The notes under the pieces: generated by a model
What the model was told of the DNA's origin: nothing
What the model saw: only the letters and a program-made list of their open reading frames with translations
Databases searched by the model: none
Shown: piece by piece, positions 33,952 to 42,397 of the stretch
Numbering within the stretch: position 1 is the stretch's first letter
How the letters are laid out: each line of letters opens with the position of its first letter
Position numbers and translations under genes: made by a program
DNA from: Paenibacillus sp. JQZ6Y-1
GTDB lineage: Bacteria; Bacillota; Bacilli; Paenibacillales; Paenibacillaceae
Assembly (NCBI RefSeq): GCF_040719145.1
Contig: NZ_JBFDUZ010000001.1
Span: forward strand, 1,860,001-1,924,000
DNA length: 64,000 nt
Reading direction: 5' to 3'

Positions 33952-34542
33952 ATGGCTCTCGAATTGGATACATTGGATCACTGGGATGAATCGCTATGGC
34001 AGCAGATGAAGCCCATTTATGAAGAAGCCTTTGCGCATGGCGCCAAGCCAGAGCGTATCCTGAAAATCATGCTGGATCGCGGTTTGGCTACGATGCATGC
34101 TGGTTATGACGACGGCGAGCTGGTCGCGATGGCGTTTACCGGACGAGGCGATTCGCCAGATCAACCAACGCTTATTATCGACTATATGGCGATTCGTAAG
34201 GATCGGCGCGGTCGTGGAGAAGGCAAACTGTTCTTTACATTATTACGCGATTGGGCAGTGTTAACGTATGGTGTTGCTGCTATCATTATCGAGGCAGAAG
34301 CAGAGGATAATGCGGAGAATCGAGAACGGATCGTATTCTGGGAGAAATGCGGCTTTGTGCCAACCTCGTATGTGCATCATTATATTTGGGTACCGGAAAC
34401 GTATCGAGCATTAGTACTGCCGATTGATCCAGCCTTTACTGTTACCGATGATGGACAATCGCTATTCCGGCAGATTACCCACTTCCACGAACAATCCTTT
34501 CGCAAAACATGGGATGGCACGACAACACAGCCGCGTTCTTGA
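33952..34542 (+). CDS. GNAT family N-acetyltransferase
   Basis: A 196-residue GNAT starting at ATG 33952, eight bases after TTGGAGG; an earlier in-frame ATG lacks this. Core: LWQQMKPIYEEAFAHGAKP, DDGELVAMAFTGRGD, LIIDYMAIRKDRRGRGEGKLFFTLL (acetyl-CoA loop RRGRGEG), IIIEAEAEDNAENRERIVFW and GFVPTSYVHHYI. The substrate is unknown. It is monocistronic and divergent from the Crp/Fnr gene, closed by the terminator at 34595. Confidence 0.88.
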   Translation: MALELDTLDHWDESLWQQMKPIYEEAFAHGAKPERILKIMLDRGLATMHAGYDDGELVAMAFTGRGDSPDQPTLIIDYMAIRKDRRGRGEGKLFFTLLRDWAVLTYGVAAIIIEAEAEDNAENRERIVFWEKCGFVPTSYVHHYIWVPETYRALVLPIDPAFTVTDDGQSLFRQITHFHEQSFRKTWDGTTTQPRS

Positions 34543-34594
34543 TGCGCTTGGTGTTGAAAGTCAAAACGAGAAATTACATGGAAACTCAATACAA

Positions 34595-34627
34595 AAAGAA
34601 GACTCCTGCTATTCTGGAGTCTTCTTT
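34595..34627. terminator. Bidirectional terminator
   Basis: The perfect 12-bp stem AAAGAAGACTCC / GGAGTCTTCTTT has a 9-base loop, between the GNAT (+) and YdcZ-like (-) genes. Confidence 0.9.
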
Positions 34628-34768
34628 GCATACTGTAATAGAATGACAACGCACGATTGAGATTACAGCCTATTTAAGCAATCTGAATTTGGATTGCAAG
34701 CTAGAACATAAGCCCTGCTGCACAATGACTATGGCTACGCCGTAACAACGAAGCCATTAGCAAATGTA

Positions 34769-35197
34769 TTAGCTAAATCGCAGCACAATCACACCGATAA
34801 TCATCAATCCGATACCGAGCACATGCGCCATGCCGATACGCTGCCGAAGTGTGCCGAACCAGCCCCGGCTATCAATCGTAAAGGTCATACATAATTGCGA
34901 GATGAGTACAATCGCAATCGTCAGCGTCGCACCGATCCGATGCATGGATGTAATATTGCTAAATACGATAATCGCTGCAAAGGCACCGCTGAACCAGTAC
35001 AGCCTTTTCACTTGTAACAAACCGGACCAATTATTGTTACGCATGAACAGCATGATGATACCCGCCAGAAGGAAGCCGCCTAGCTGGTTGATAATCACTG
35101 CTTTCCATGTGCCTACAAATTGTCCAGTATGCGAATTCACAATTCCCTGCAAGCCAAGAAAAATACCTGCTAGCAGCGAAAAGATCACGCCTTTCAT
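34769..35197 (-). CDS. DMT family transporter, YdcZ-like (DUF606)
   Basis: A 142-residue membrane protein starting at ATG 35197, seven bases after GGAGG. Five hydrophobic helices are seen: GVIFSLLAGIFLGLQGIVNS, IINQLGGFLLAGIIMLFM, RLYWFSGAFAAIIVFSNITS, TLTIAIVLISQLCMTFTI and VLGIGLMIIGVIVLRF. This is the half-size DMT unit of the YdcZ/DUF606 type, which must dimerize. Substrates of this group are not known. The promoter has no -35 box but carries the same AGGACATATGTCYT palindrome as the Crp/Fnr gene 1.4 kb away, indicating activation by that regulator. Confidence 0.88.
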   Translation of the reverse strand: MKGVIFSLLAGIFLGLQGIVNSHTGQFVGTWKAVIINQLGGFLLAGIIMLFMRNNNWSGLLQVKRLYWFSGAFAAIIVFSNITSMHRIGATLTIAIVLISQLCMTFTIDSRGWFGTLRQRIGMAHVLGIGLMIIGVIVLRFS

Positions 35198-35227
35198 CTG
35201 TCCGCCTCCTCTATCATTCACCTTTAC

Positions 35228-35271
35228 ATTATACTAGAGTGGCTTCGTCGTGTAGTTAGGACATATGTCTT
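35228..35271 (-). promoter_or_regulatory. Promoter and Crp/Fnr-type operator of the YdcZ gene
   Basis: TATAAT (35228-35233, minus strand) without a -35 box, and AGGACATATGTCTT (35258-35271). The centre-to--10 distance is 36.5 bases, the same as at 33801-33844. Flanking bases TTAGGACATATGTC are also shared. Confidence 0.7.
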
Positions 35272-35307
35272 GTAATTCATAGCGATGTGAGTGGTGAATA
35301 AAACCTT

Positions 35308-35979
35308 TCACAGCTTTTGCCCAGTTGGTGGCAAATTCCGTATCCGGCGTCGACGTCTGCGATATAGCTGATAGCCTTTGCGCACGCTTTCCAGCATAAA
35401 GGCAGGAATCGGAAAAATGATATGCGAAGCGACTGGCCAATAGAGACGATAATAAGCTTTTTTGAAATCATCCCACATCCTGCATGATTCTTGTTTAGAA
35501 AAATCAGATACATCGACAATCAGACCGCGCCCGTGATGCACCATAACATTTTTGGCGTGTACATCATGTGGACGTAAATTCACAGAACGTGCGTAATCTA
35601 GCGCCAAATCGATGTCACGGATAGCGCGTTCAGGTATCACCACGCCTTTTTGCAGACATTCATATACCGTCATGCCCATCAGACGCTTGAGAATGAGAAA
35701 CTGCTCGCCTGCATAATAGCAGGTCGAATACGAAGGATGATCTCCTAACAAACGATAGACTCCATGCTCTTCTTCCAGACCAGGTTTGCCGTCTGCATAC
35801 ACCTTGACTGCATGCTCTGGATAATCAGGATGATAGAGCACAGCAGCATAATTGCCCGCACCGAGCAATACCCACGGCTGCGGATACGACATCACTTGTA
35901 TCGGCTCCAGCGGATCGATACTCTCAATGAGTAATTGAGGCAACAAATCGTTATATACATAGTGGATTAACGTTTCCAT
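35308..35979 (-). CDS. Small protein kinase-like protein
   Basis: About 223 residues from ATG 35979 (GGAG eight bases upstream). A compact eukaryotic-type kinase fold is visible: LLGAGNYAAVLYHPDYPEHA followed by VKVY (glycine loop and the ATP-binding lysine), a helix-C glutamate in LEEEHGVYRLL, the hinge LILKRLMGMTVYECL, the catalytic loop HDVHAKNVMV (with Asp and Asn) and DVSDF in place of DFG. The activation segment and C-lobe are very short, and the C-terminus is Arg-rich (RRRRRRIRN). It may phosphorylate a protein or a small molecule such as an antibiotic or sugar. It is a lone gene. Confidence 0.8.
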   Translation of the reverse strand: METLIHYVYNDLLPQLLIESIDPLEPIQVMSYPQPWVLLGAGNYAAVLYHPDYPEHAVKVYADGKPGLEEEHGVYRLLGDHPSYSTCYYAGEQFLILKRLMGMTVYECLQKGVVIPERAIRDIDLALDYARSVNLRPHDVHAKNVMVHHGRGLIVDVSDFSKQESCRMWDDFKKAYYRLYWPVASHIIFPIPAFMLESVRKGYQLYRRRRRRIRNLPPTGQKL

Positions 35980-36407
35980 ATATAGCACTCCAGTCGTTAA
36001 CAAATAAGAGATGATTGCAAAATATAGAGAGGATACAAGTAGAATACAGCTGTCGTTTGAATATACTATGAAGCGATCCCTTCATGTCTCATGACCTTGT
36101 ATACATCTGTGTAAAGGATTGCGAAAATCTAAGTGCTCAGAAACAAAGCGCGCGCGAGAAATGCAAAAACAAACATTATAATACGAAAACCAATCCAAGC
36201 ATACTTCGCTTGAGCGTTATGTATGTTAAATTTGACGCTTTCTATACTATATCGGTAATGCGCAATGAAATAAACAGCTGCCCAAATACAGGCAGCTGTT
36301 TAAAATTGCAGAAACATTTGTCAAAAGAATACCTTCAAAACTCCAAGCTTCTAGATGGTAGGATCATATACTGCAAACGCATCTGTACGACTTTCGAACC
36401 TCTTCTA
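35980..36407. other. Intergenic region, no gene seen
   Basis: A 428-base gap upstream of the kinase gene. It holds the hairpin at 36271-36302 and otherwise AT-rich sequence with no convincing frame or ribosome binding site. Confidence 0.5.
36271..36302. terminator. Terminator after the UbiD gene
   Basis: The perfect 12-bp stem TAAACAGCTGCC / GGCAGCTGTTTA has an 8-base loop, 106 bases beyond the UbiD stop. The T tail is short (TTTCATT on the minus strand). Confidence 0.65.
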
Positions 36408-38243
36408 TTAGCTCAGCTTGATACTGCTCAGGCTGCCACCACTGGCAAATAGTCGATCAATGCGTTTCTCCACATCCGCATCTGGTACAAGCGGCGGTGC
36501 TTGGTGCGGCTTGATGCGTGCATCAATAATCATATTATCACAGCCCCAATGCTTGTACTCATACGAGCTGTTCGTTCCGTAAATATCGTGTGACGGATTG
36601 CTGCGCGTAAATGTTACCCATAGGAAATTACTCAGAGTAGCGCTGACCATCTCACTATCATCGCACAGAATGATCATTGGCGCACCTTCCAATCCTTCAT
36701 GCGCTTCCAGACTAGCGCAGATGTCCGCCAATTCCTGCCGAGCCGCAATATAATCGGTAAATGGCTTGCTCTGCACGGCAACCACACCCGGCATCACCAG
36801 ATACGGATCATGCAGCGTTCGCAGCCCTTTCAGCGCTTCTGGTACTTCACGACACAGCTCACGGCGCTTGTCGCCATAAGCGGCGAAGATCACTTTACTT
36901 CCTGTATTCAAGCCAGTACCGGAATAGTCCAGTGTATCAATCGTTGTGTTCGTTTGGAAATGAATATCGCGGCGCAGATCCATACGCTCTAGAATATAGC
37001 CGATAAATTCGACTTCACGATGCGTATCCAGCGGTTGCTGATCCTCAGCAGTGATAAATAGGTATTTGGCAAGGCTGACCTGACCAGTACCTAGAATTCG
37101 GTTGGCAATGGTCAACAGCTCGGCAGGCTGCTTGACCTGCTGATACGGTGTATACCGCTCGCTACCAATAGCGAATAGCAGTGGATGCACACCTGCCGCA
37201 TCGACAGCATGCACTTCCTTAACGCCAGGAATCTCCTGCTTTACCGCATCCCCCGTCAATTCATGGATCAGCTCACCAAAAACAGTATCCTCTTGCGGCG
37301 GACGGCCAACCACGGTAAATGGCCAAATGGCACGCGGTCTGGCATACACGCCATGTACTTTCAACACAGGGAAATCATGCACGAGACTGTAATAGCCCAG
37401 ATGATCGCCGAATGGTCCTTCTGGCTTCGTATCCTGCGCATGAATCTCGCCCGTGATGACAAAATCAGCATCGTTACTGATCGCATAGCCGTCCAGATAG
37501 CTATAATTGAATCGACGACCTGCCAGCAGTCCGGCAAAGGTTAATTCGCTTAGTCCTTCCGGCAGCGGCATGACCGCAGATAACGTATGCGCTGGTGGTC
37601 CACCGACGAAGATACTCACCTTCAGCGGCTTGCCCTGTTGATTCGCCTTCGACTGATGGACACCGATACCGCGATGAATCTGATAATGCAGACCGATCTC
37701 ACGATTCAGCTCGTACTCGTTGCCTGTCAGCTGAATCCGGTACATACCGAGGTTGGAATTCATAATGCCCGGCTTGTCCGGGTCTTCACTGTAAACGAGC
37801 GGCAGCGTCACAAACGCGCCTCCATCCATCGGCCAGTGCTGGATCAGCGGCAGATCAGAGATTTGAATCTGCTCCGCTGCGGCAGGCAAACTATTGCCGC
37901 GCTCATTCGGCAATGCTTTGTAAGCAGCAAGCCCATTGCGTACATTCGCCAATGGTTGCTTGAGCGCCTTCATCGGATCATTGCGTAGAGCGATGACATT
38001 ACGCGTTGATTCCCATGTCTGTCGGAAAATAAAACGACTGCGATCCATCGTACCGAAAATATTCGATGCTGCCCGGAAGCGCGAGCCTTTCACATTTTCA
38101 AATAGCAACGCCGGTCCACCGGCTTCATATACACGCAGATGAATCGCCGCCATCTCCAAATGAGGATCGACTTCTTCCTTGATTCGGAGCAGATGACCGT
38201 TTTTTTCAAGATCGAGCAGGCATTCTTCAAGATTGCTATACAT
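36408..38243 (-). CDS. UbiD family decarboxylase
   Basis: About 611 residues, starting at ATG 38243, seven bases after GGAG. It has the UbiD layout of prenylated-FMN decarboxylases: N-terminal LEECLLDLEKNGHLLRIKEE, the prFMN domain with LGMYRIQLTGNEYELNREIG, LHYQIHRGIG, SIFVGGPPAHTLSAVMPLP, DFVITGEI and GPFGDHLGYYS (the catalytic E-R-E area), and a C-terminal dimer domain. It is longer than BsdC/UbiD (about 470-490 residues) and in the range of the long menaquinone-pathway or Bacteroidetes-type UbiD proteins. No UbiX partner is in the window, so prFMN must come from elsewhere. The substrate is unknown, presumably an aromatic or alpha,beta-unsaturated acid. Confidence 0.9.
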   Translation of the reverse strand: MYSNLEECLLDLEKNGHLLRIKEEVDPHLEMAAIHLRVYEAGGPALLFENVKGSRFRAASNIFGTMDRSRFIFRQTWESTRNVIALRNDPMKALKQPLANVRNGLAAYKALPNERGNSLPAAAEQIQISDLPLIQHWPMDGGAFVTLPLVYSEDPDKPGIMNSNLGMYRIQLTGNEYELNREIGLHYQIHRGIGVHQSKANQQGKPLKVSIFVGGPPAHTLSAVMPLPEGLSELTFAGLLAGRRFNYSYLDGYAISNDADFVITGEIHAQDTKPEGPFGDHLGYYSLVHDFPVLKVHGVYARPRAIWPFTVVGRPPQEDTVFGELIHELTGDAVKQEIPGVKEVHAVDAAGVHPLLFAIGSERYTPYQQVKQPAELLTIANRILGTGQVSLAKYLFITAEDQQPLDTHREVEFIGYILERMDLRRDIHFQTNTTIDTLDYSGTGLNTGSKVIFAAYGDKRRELCREVPEALKGLRTLHDPYLVMPGVVAVQSKPFTDYIAARQELADICASLEAHEGLEGAPMIILCDDSEMVSATLSNFLWVTFTRSNPSHDIYGTNSSYEYKHWGCDNMIIDARIKPHQAPPLVPDADVEKRIDRLFASGGSLSSIKLS

Positions 38244-38586
38244 ATCATTTCTCCATTTCATCCTGACAGAGATAGTTGTAATTTTCGTTATTCACTTTAT
38301 TATAATCGGATTACAGAGCAGTGACAAAAGCCTAGGAAGCAATAGTTCGACAATTTTGCAACAGCGACGGTCAAACGGCGCTTTGGGATGTAGAAACAGA
38401 TCCCTCTTTTGCTTCTATTGGAAGCATCCTGTAGACTAACGATGTTCATTCTATATGTATACCCAATATCTATGTTCAGACCAAATAAAAACCCCTGATC
38501 GACAAGCGGCTATAAACAACTCAAGCCACTATACGTCGATCAGGGGCGTGCAATATACGATCAATAATAGTTTTCTTCGCTTCTAC
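38244..38586. other. Intergenic region, no gene seen
   Basis: Besides the DinB terminator at 38492-38546, this 343-base stretch has no convincing frame. It must contain the UbiD promoter, which I could not place with confidence. Confidence 0.45.
38492..38546 (-). terminator. Terminator of the DinB gene
   Basis: The perfect 12-bp stem CCCCTGATCGAC / GTCGATCAGGGG encloses a 31-base loop. On the minus strand it is followed by TTTTTATTTGG. Confidence 0.75.
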
Positions 38587-39054
38587 TTACGCTTTGCGCA
38601 GCAGTCGGGTCATCGCATTGATCATACCCGAATGAGCCGCTTCATGCGTCAAGTTCAGCTCTAGTAGATCGTGAATAATTTTGGCACCCGCAAAGTTGTC
38701 CTGTACTGCTACTGATTCGTCCAGCTTGCTGCCAAACACTTCGCGCAGCTCATCCACTTGGCTGTTGAATACGTTCAGCACGTCTTCCCAGCTTGGCGGC
38801 TCGCCATGCCATTCCGACGGACGTGTATTCGGTGCGAAAAATGTAGAGTATTCTACTGGCAAACGGCGCGTCTGACCAGCGAACCCATAAATGATACTAT
38901 CAGCGATGGTCACAATATGACCAAATTGCCAGTGAATATTATTGTTAAAATCCTCCGGGATAATATCGATGTGTTCTTCGCTGATCCGGTCGAGATATTT
39001 CAGCATATTTTGGCGTGTTCTCGCCATCCAATCAAAAACAAAAGCATCGGACAT
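38587..39054 (-). CDS. DinB family protein
   Basis: About 155 residues from ATG 39054, ten bases after AGGAGG. The four-helix DinB/YfiT-like bundle is seen with the metal-type histidines in IHWQFGHIVTIADSIIYG and LELNLTHEAAHSGMINAMTR. Members are thiol- or mycothiol/bacillithiol-dependent transferases, or DNA-damage-inducible proteins of unknown role. In Bacilli the BstA/YfiT group uses bacillithiol. Its specific activity is unknown. It is monocistronic. Confidence 0.88.
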   Translation of the reverse strand: MSDAFVFDWMARTRQNMLKYLDRISEEHIDIIPEDFNNNIHWQFGHIVTIADSIIYGFAGQTRRLPVEYSTFFAPNTRPSEWHGEPPSWEDVLNVFNSQVDELREVFGSKLDESVAVQDNFAGAKIIHDLLELNLTHEAAHSGMINAMTRLLRKA

Positions 39055-39150
39055 GATTGTAATTCCTCCTGTATGTTCTAGATCATGACCTGTCATCAGG
39101 TCCTTGACCATCGTAACCCGAATACACAGGTCATGTCCAATCTCACAACA

Positions 39151-40104
39151 TTATTTTCGCTGAAAATAGACAATATCCCCATCCGTTACTGACTCTACAA
39201 AGCCTTCATTGCGCAAATACACCAGTCTCGCCAGCGCTGTATAAAATTCCAACAGCTCCTGTGATGCCGGTCTGCCTGTTCCATAAATCTCACGACATAA
39301 CTGCCCAGCCGTTCGCCTTCCCTCTGTCAGACTGCCCAAAATCTGCTGCATCCGAAAATGATGCGCATTGCGAATATCGCGAATCCGCTGCGGCAGATCG
39401 TGAATGACATGATCATGTCCAGGCAACACCAATTCTGCCGGATACGTTTCGATTAGATCCAGTGATTGGAAATAATCCTCAAGCGGATTCACATCCTCCT
39501 CGCTCCAAAATGGAATCACAGGCGCGGTATCAGCGAACATGAGATCACCCGCAAGCAACAGCTTGGACGGCGCATGCCAAAAGCAGAAATGATCTGCCGC
39601 ATGTCCCGGTGTCCAAATCGCTTCATAAGGCTCATCGCCCAGCATGACAGTATCGTGGTTGTTGTAGATCTGATCCGGCTCTAGCCATACACTGCCCATA
39701 TAACGGTAAAATTGTCGTTCCTCGATCTCTGGTCCATCGTATATTTGATTAAATGCATAGGGTGTATGATCATCCGGCTGCTTTTGCTCTAGCAGACGGT
39801 GATAGGTGCTCATCAATTCATAGCTGTTACGTGAACATAGGACAGGAACGTTCCACTCCTGCTGAAACCAAAGTGCCAGTCCGATATGATCGGGGTGGGT
39901 GTGAGTAATGATCACCTTTTCGACTACCAGTCCGTTATCGCGCAGCTGCTTCCATTCCCGGCGTGTCGCTTCATCCTGTACCCCAGTATCCATAACCGTA
40001 TATCCGTTCTTGCCTTCAAAGAGATAACTATTCACCGTGCCGTCTCCATAAGGAAGCGCCAGCCGGTATACGTGGTCTGCCAGTCTAACAAGTCGTTTAA
40101 CCAT
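39151..40104 (-). CDS. MBL fold metallo-hydrolase
   Basis: About 317 residues from ATG 40104, right after AAAGGAGACATC. The metallo-beta-lactamase motif THTHPDHIGLALW (HxHxDH) is intact; further ligands are in WTPGHAADHFCFW, LLLAGDLMF and PGHDHVIHDLP. A C-terminal winged helix-like region (about 235-315) is typical of the LACTB2/YqgX-like long group. It probably hydrolyses a thioester, lactone or nucleic-acid ester using two Zn ions. It is preceded by a long structured leader (40105-40570). Confidence 0.9.
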   Translation of the reverse strand: MVKRLVRLADHVYRLALPYGDGTVNSYLFEGKNGYTVMDTGVQDEATRREWKQLRDNGLVVEKVIITHTHPDHIGLALWFQQEWNVPVLCSRNSYELMSTYHRLLEQKQPDDHTPYAFNQIYDGPEIEERQFYRYMGSVWLEPDQIYNNHDTVMLGDEPYEAIWTPGHAADHFCFWHAPSKLLLAGDLMFADTAPVIPFWSEEDVNPLEDYFQSLDLIETYPAELVLPGHDHVIHDLPQRIRDIRNAHHFRMQQILGSLTEGRRTAGQLCREIYGTGRPASQELLEFYTALARLVYLRNEGFVESVTDGDIVYFQRK

Positions 40105-40570
40105 GATGTCTCCTTTTGAAGATAAAATGAGAATTGCTTTCATGCTCAGCGTTCATGTTATATTCTAATACACTTATTCTGGCATCACCATAACAGATTA
40201 TGCGGAAGTACGTGAACACAACAAATAACCGCCGAGTATCTCCTTGCCTTCACAGACTGTCATCAGACAGTTGCTTGGCATGGAGAGTCGGCGGTCATTT
40301 GCAGTCATGAAGCGATCCTGTCGGCAGGGTGCGTGCCAGCGATCGTTCCGACTGATCCGTAATGGATGTGTTTGCCCGCAAATGGCAAGAGACTAGACGA
40401 CGTAGCGACATTGCACGCACGGCTTTACGGAGCCGGGTGCACGTCCCGCAGAGACTTACGTATCGGCTCGGCGGGGGTGAATGGATGATGAGCGAGATGC
40501 TGTTGTGTTTGCTCATGCTGTAATGATGTAGGGACGGACGACATTGGAAATAGGGAAATGCAGATCATCC
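40105..40570. other. Long intergenic region with a strong compound hairpin
   Basis: A 466-base gap between the MBL and SLH genes. It contains the compound hairpin at 40228-40295. The remainder (40300-40540) is GC-rich with several short inverted segments. A 73-codon minus-strand frame exists here but is Arg/Ser/Pro-rich and lacks a ribosome binding site. No known riboswitch was recognised. Confidence 0.45.
40228..40295. ncRNA. Compound hairpin, possible terminator or leader RNA
   Basis: ACCGCCGA pairs with TCGGCGGT. Inside it TCTCCTTGCC pairs with GGCATGGAGA (one mismatch), and the apex ACTGTCATCAGACAGT is a 6-bp stem with a 4-base loop. On the minus strand TTATTTGTTG follows. It could terminate the SLH transcript, or attenuate the MBL gene 124 bases downstream. 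Confidence 0.45.
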
Positions 40571-41236
40571 TCATTGACCGGCATCTTCCATTGGTGCCTG
40601 TTTGTTGCCTGCCTTTTCATGCAGAACTTGCAAACTGTTGTAAAGCCACTGGGCAGCTTCGCCGCGAGTGAGCTTTTCTTTTGGCTGGAAGGTGCCGTCC
40701 TCATGCAATGTGATGATCTTGTAATGCAAGGCACGCTGTATCGCTCCCTGATTGCCAGCGGTAATATCGGATTCATCCTTGATGTCCGCTGGAACAAGAT
40801 TGATCATCGGCAGACCTGCTTGATGTTCCAGTGTGTCCATAAGCAGCGTAGCGAATTGCTCGCGAGTGATGGAATCTGCCACATTCACATTTTTATCCAG
40901 CTTGACGTTATTGTAATACGCCAATACGAGCGTGTCCGCGTACCATGCTTGGTCGGATACATGGGTGTACATATCAGTCGCTACTGGCATTTTGATAAAG
41001 CGCATATTATCAATATTCAGATCATATCCTTTGACCAGCAGGGTAATCGCCTGTGCATAGCTGAGATCTTGTTCCGGTTTGAAGCTGTCTTTGCTCATAC
41101 CGGCGATCACTCCCTGCTGCTGTAGGCTAGTAATCGCTTGCTTTTGCTGTTGATTCACATCGTCAAATGCCAACGCACTTCCAGTGCCACCTAGTAGTAA
41201 GGCTGCTGATAATGCTGCCGTGATTACTTTTTTCAT
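40571..41236 (-). CDS. Secreted S-layer homology (SLH) domain protein
   Basis: A 221-residue exported protein starting at ATG 41236, eight bases after AAAGGAGG. Signal peptide MKKVITAALSAALLLGGTGS with ALA-F cleavage. Three SLH-like repeats fill the rest: FDDVNQQQKQAITSLQQQGV..., YTHVSDQAWYADTLVLAYYN... and DIKDESDITAGNQGAIQRAL..., each with the [IL]TRxxFAxLL-type motif (SITREQFATLLMDTL, KLTRGEAAQWLYNSL). SLH triplets bind pyruvylated secondary cell-wall polymer. No catalytic domain is attached, so it may be a small wall-binding adaptor. The 17-residue tail is polar. Confidence 0.88.
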   Translation of the reverse strand: MKKVITAALSAALLLGGTGSALAFDDVNQQQKQAITSLQQQGVIAGMSKDSFKPEQDLSYAQAITLLVKGYDLNIDNMRFIKMPVATDMYTHVSDQAWYADTLVLAYYNNVKLDKNVNVADSITREQFATLLMDTLEHQAGLPMINLVPADIKDESDITAGNQGAIQRALHYKIITLHEDGTFQPKEKLTRGEAAQWLYNSLQVLHEKAGNKQAPMEDAGQ

Positions 41237-41357
41237 GTGCATTTCCTCCTTTCCATTGAACATTGTGCTTGCCTCTTCATGATGTACACAACGCAGGCAG
41301 GAGGAATGTTGCAACAATGATTATGTTTTATAAAAAAATAAGATTGATACACAAAAA

Positions 41358-41390
41358 AGCAGTATACCCACATCTAGTAGGTATACTGCT
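41358..41390 (-). terminator. Terminator of the yeeI gene
   Basis: The perfect 11-bp stem AGCAGTATACC / GGTATACTGCT has an 11-base loop, followed on the minus strand by TTTTTTGTG. Confidence 0.85.
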
Positions 41391-41430
41391 GCTTATGATA
41401 TAGATCAACAGCTTATGATATAGATCAACA
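41391..41430. repeat. 20-bp tandem duplication
   Basis: GCTTATGATATAGATCAACA occurs twice head to tail with no mismatch, between the yeeI stop and its terminator. It is probably a recent slippage duplication. Confidence 0.9.
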
Positions 41431-41465
41431 TCATGCTCGATCTATAATGGATCGTTTACAAGGTC

Positions 41466-42188
41466 TTACTCAGCATACTCAACGTTATGGTATACCTGTT
41501 GTACATCTTCCAGATCTTCAAGTGCGTCGATCAGCTTCTCAAATTGCGCTTCCGCTGCTTCGTCTGGCAGTGTCACAAAGGTTTGTGGCAGCATGGTCAG
41601 CTCGGCTACGCTAAATTCCTCGATGCCTGCGTTTTTGAATGCTTCTTGCACCGCATGGAATTGATCCGGCTCTGCATAAACGATCACGGACTCGTCTTCC
41701 TGCACGATGTCGCGTGCATCCACGTCTGCTTCCATCAGAATTTCCAGTACTTCTTCTTCGTTCTTGCCTGTTACACCGATCACGGCAGTCGATTCGAACA
41801 TGTACGCTACGGAACCCGCTACACCCATGTTTCCGCCGTTTTTGTTAAATGCGGAACGTACTTCTGGTGCGGTACGGTTTACGTTGTTGGTCAGCGCATC
41901 AACGATGATCATCGAACCATTCGGACCGAATCCTTCGTAACGCAGCTCGGAGTATTGCTCGTCTCCGCTACCTTTAGCTTTATCCAGCGCGCGATCAATG
42001 ATCGCTTTCGGTACATTATATGTTTTCGCACGCTCCAATACGACTTTCAGAGCACTGTTGGATACGGGATCAGGCTCGCCTTTTTTGGCAGCAACATAGA
42101 TTTCCACGCCAAATTTGGCATAAATCCGACTTGTGTTTGCGTCTTTATTTGCCTTTTTTTCCTTGATATTATTCCACTTACGGCCCAT
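41466..42188 (-). CDS. yeeI: YebC/PmpR family protein (YeeI)
   Basis: 240 residues, very close to YeeI of Bacillus subtilis: [101 protein letters not shown] and a C-terminal acidic [16 protein letters not shown]. YebC proteins are annotated as transcription regulators. Recent work on the family also assigns a translation role, relieving ribosome stalling at proline stretches. Soluble and cytoplasmic. Monocistronic, with the terminator at 41358. Confidence 0.95.
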   Translation of the reverse strand: MGRKWNNIKEKKANKDANTSRIYAKFGVEIYVAAKKGEPDPVSNSALKVVLERAKTYNVPKAIIDRALDKAKGSGDEQYSELRYEGFGPNGSMIIVDALTNNVNRTAPEVRSAFNKNGGNMGVAGSVAYMFESTAVIGVTGKNEEEVLEILMEADVDARDIVQEDESVIVYAEPDQFHAVQEAFKNAGIEEFSVAELTMLPQTFVTLPDEAAEAQFEKLIDALEDLEDVQQVYHNVEYAE

Positions 42189-42317
42189 ACTATCCGCTCT
42201 CTTTCTGCTTGTGAATTTATACGCTATTTATTATAACGCGTTTTGCATCGTAATCAAAATATTTTGCTAATTTTATCAAATGAATCATACGCATTCTCCA
42301 TTACGTATGCCAAAAGA

Positions 42318-42351
42318 AAATCCTGCTCAAGTCGTAACTTAAACAGGATTT
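42318..42351 (-). terminator. Terminator of the ABC-F gene
   Basis: The stem AAATCCTG / CAGGATTT has an inner AAGT-CGTA-ACTT stem, followed on the minus strand by TCTTTTGG. Confidence 0.7.
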
Positions 42352-42397
42352 CCGTCGATCTATGATCTGCATCAGGATGCAACGATCATTTACTATA

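Noticed and set aside
40295-40516. 73-codon minus-strand frame after the SLH gene
   Set aside because: Arg/Ser-rich composition, no ribosome binding site and no recognisable pattern; kept only as part of the intergenic note.
41487-42236. Long plus-strand frame (249 codons) opposite yeeI
   Set aside because: It is the antisense shadow of a highly conserved gene, Cys/Phe/His-rich, with no ribosome binding site.
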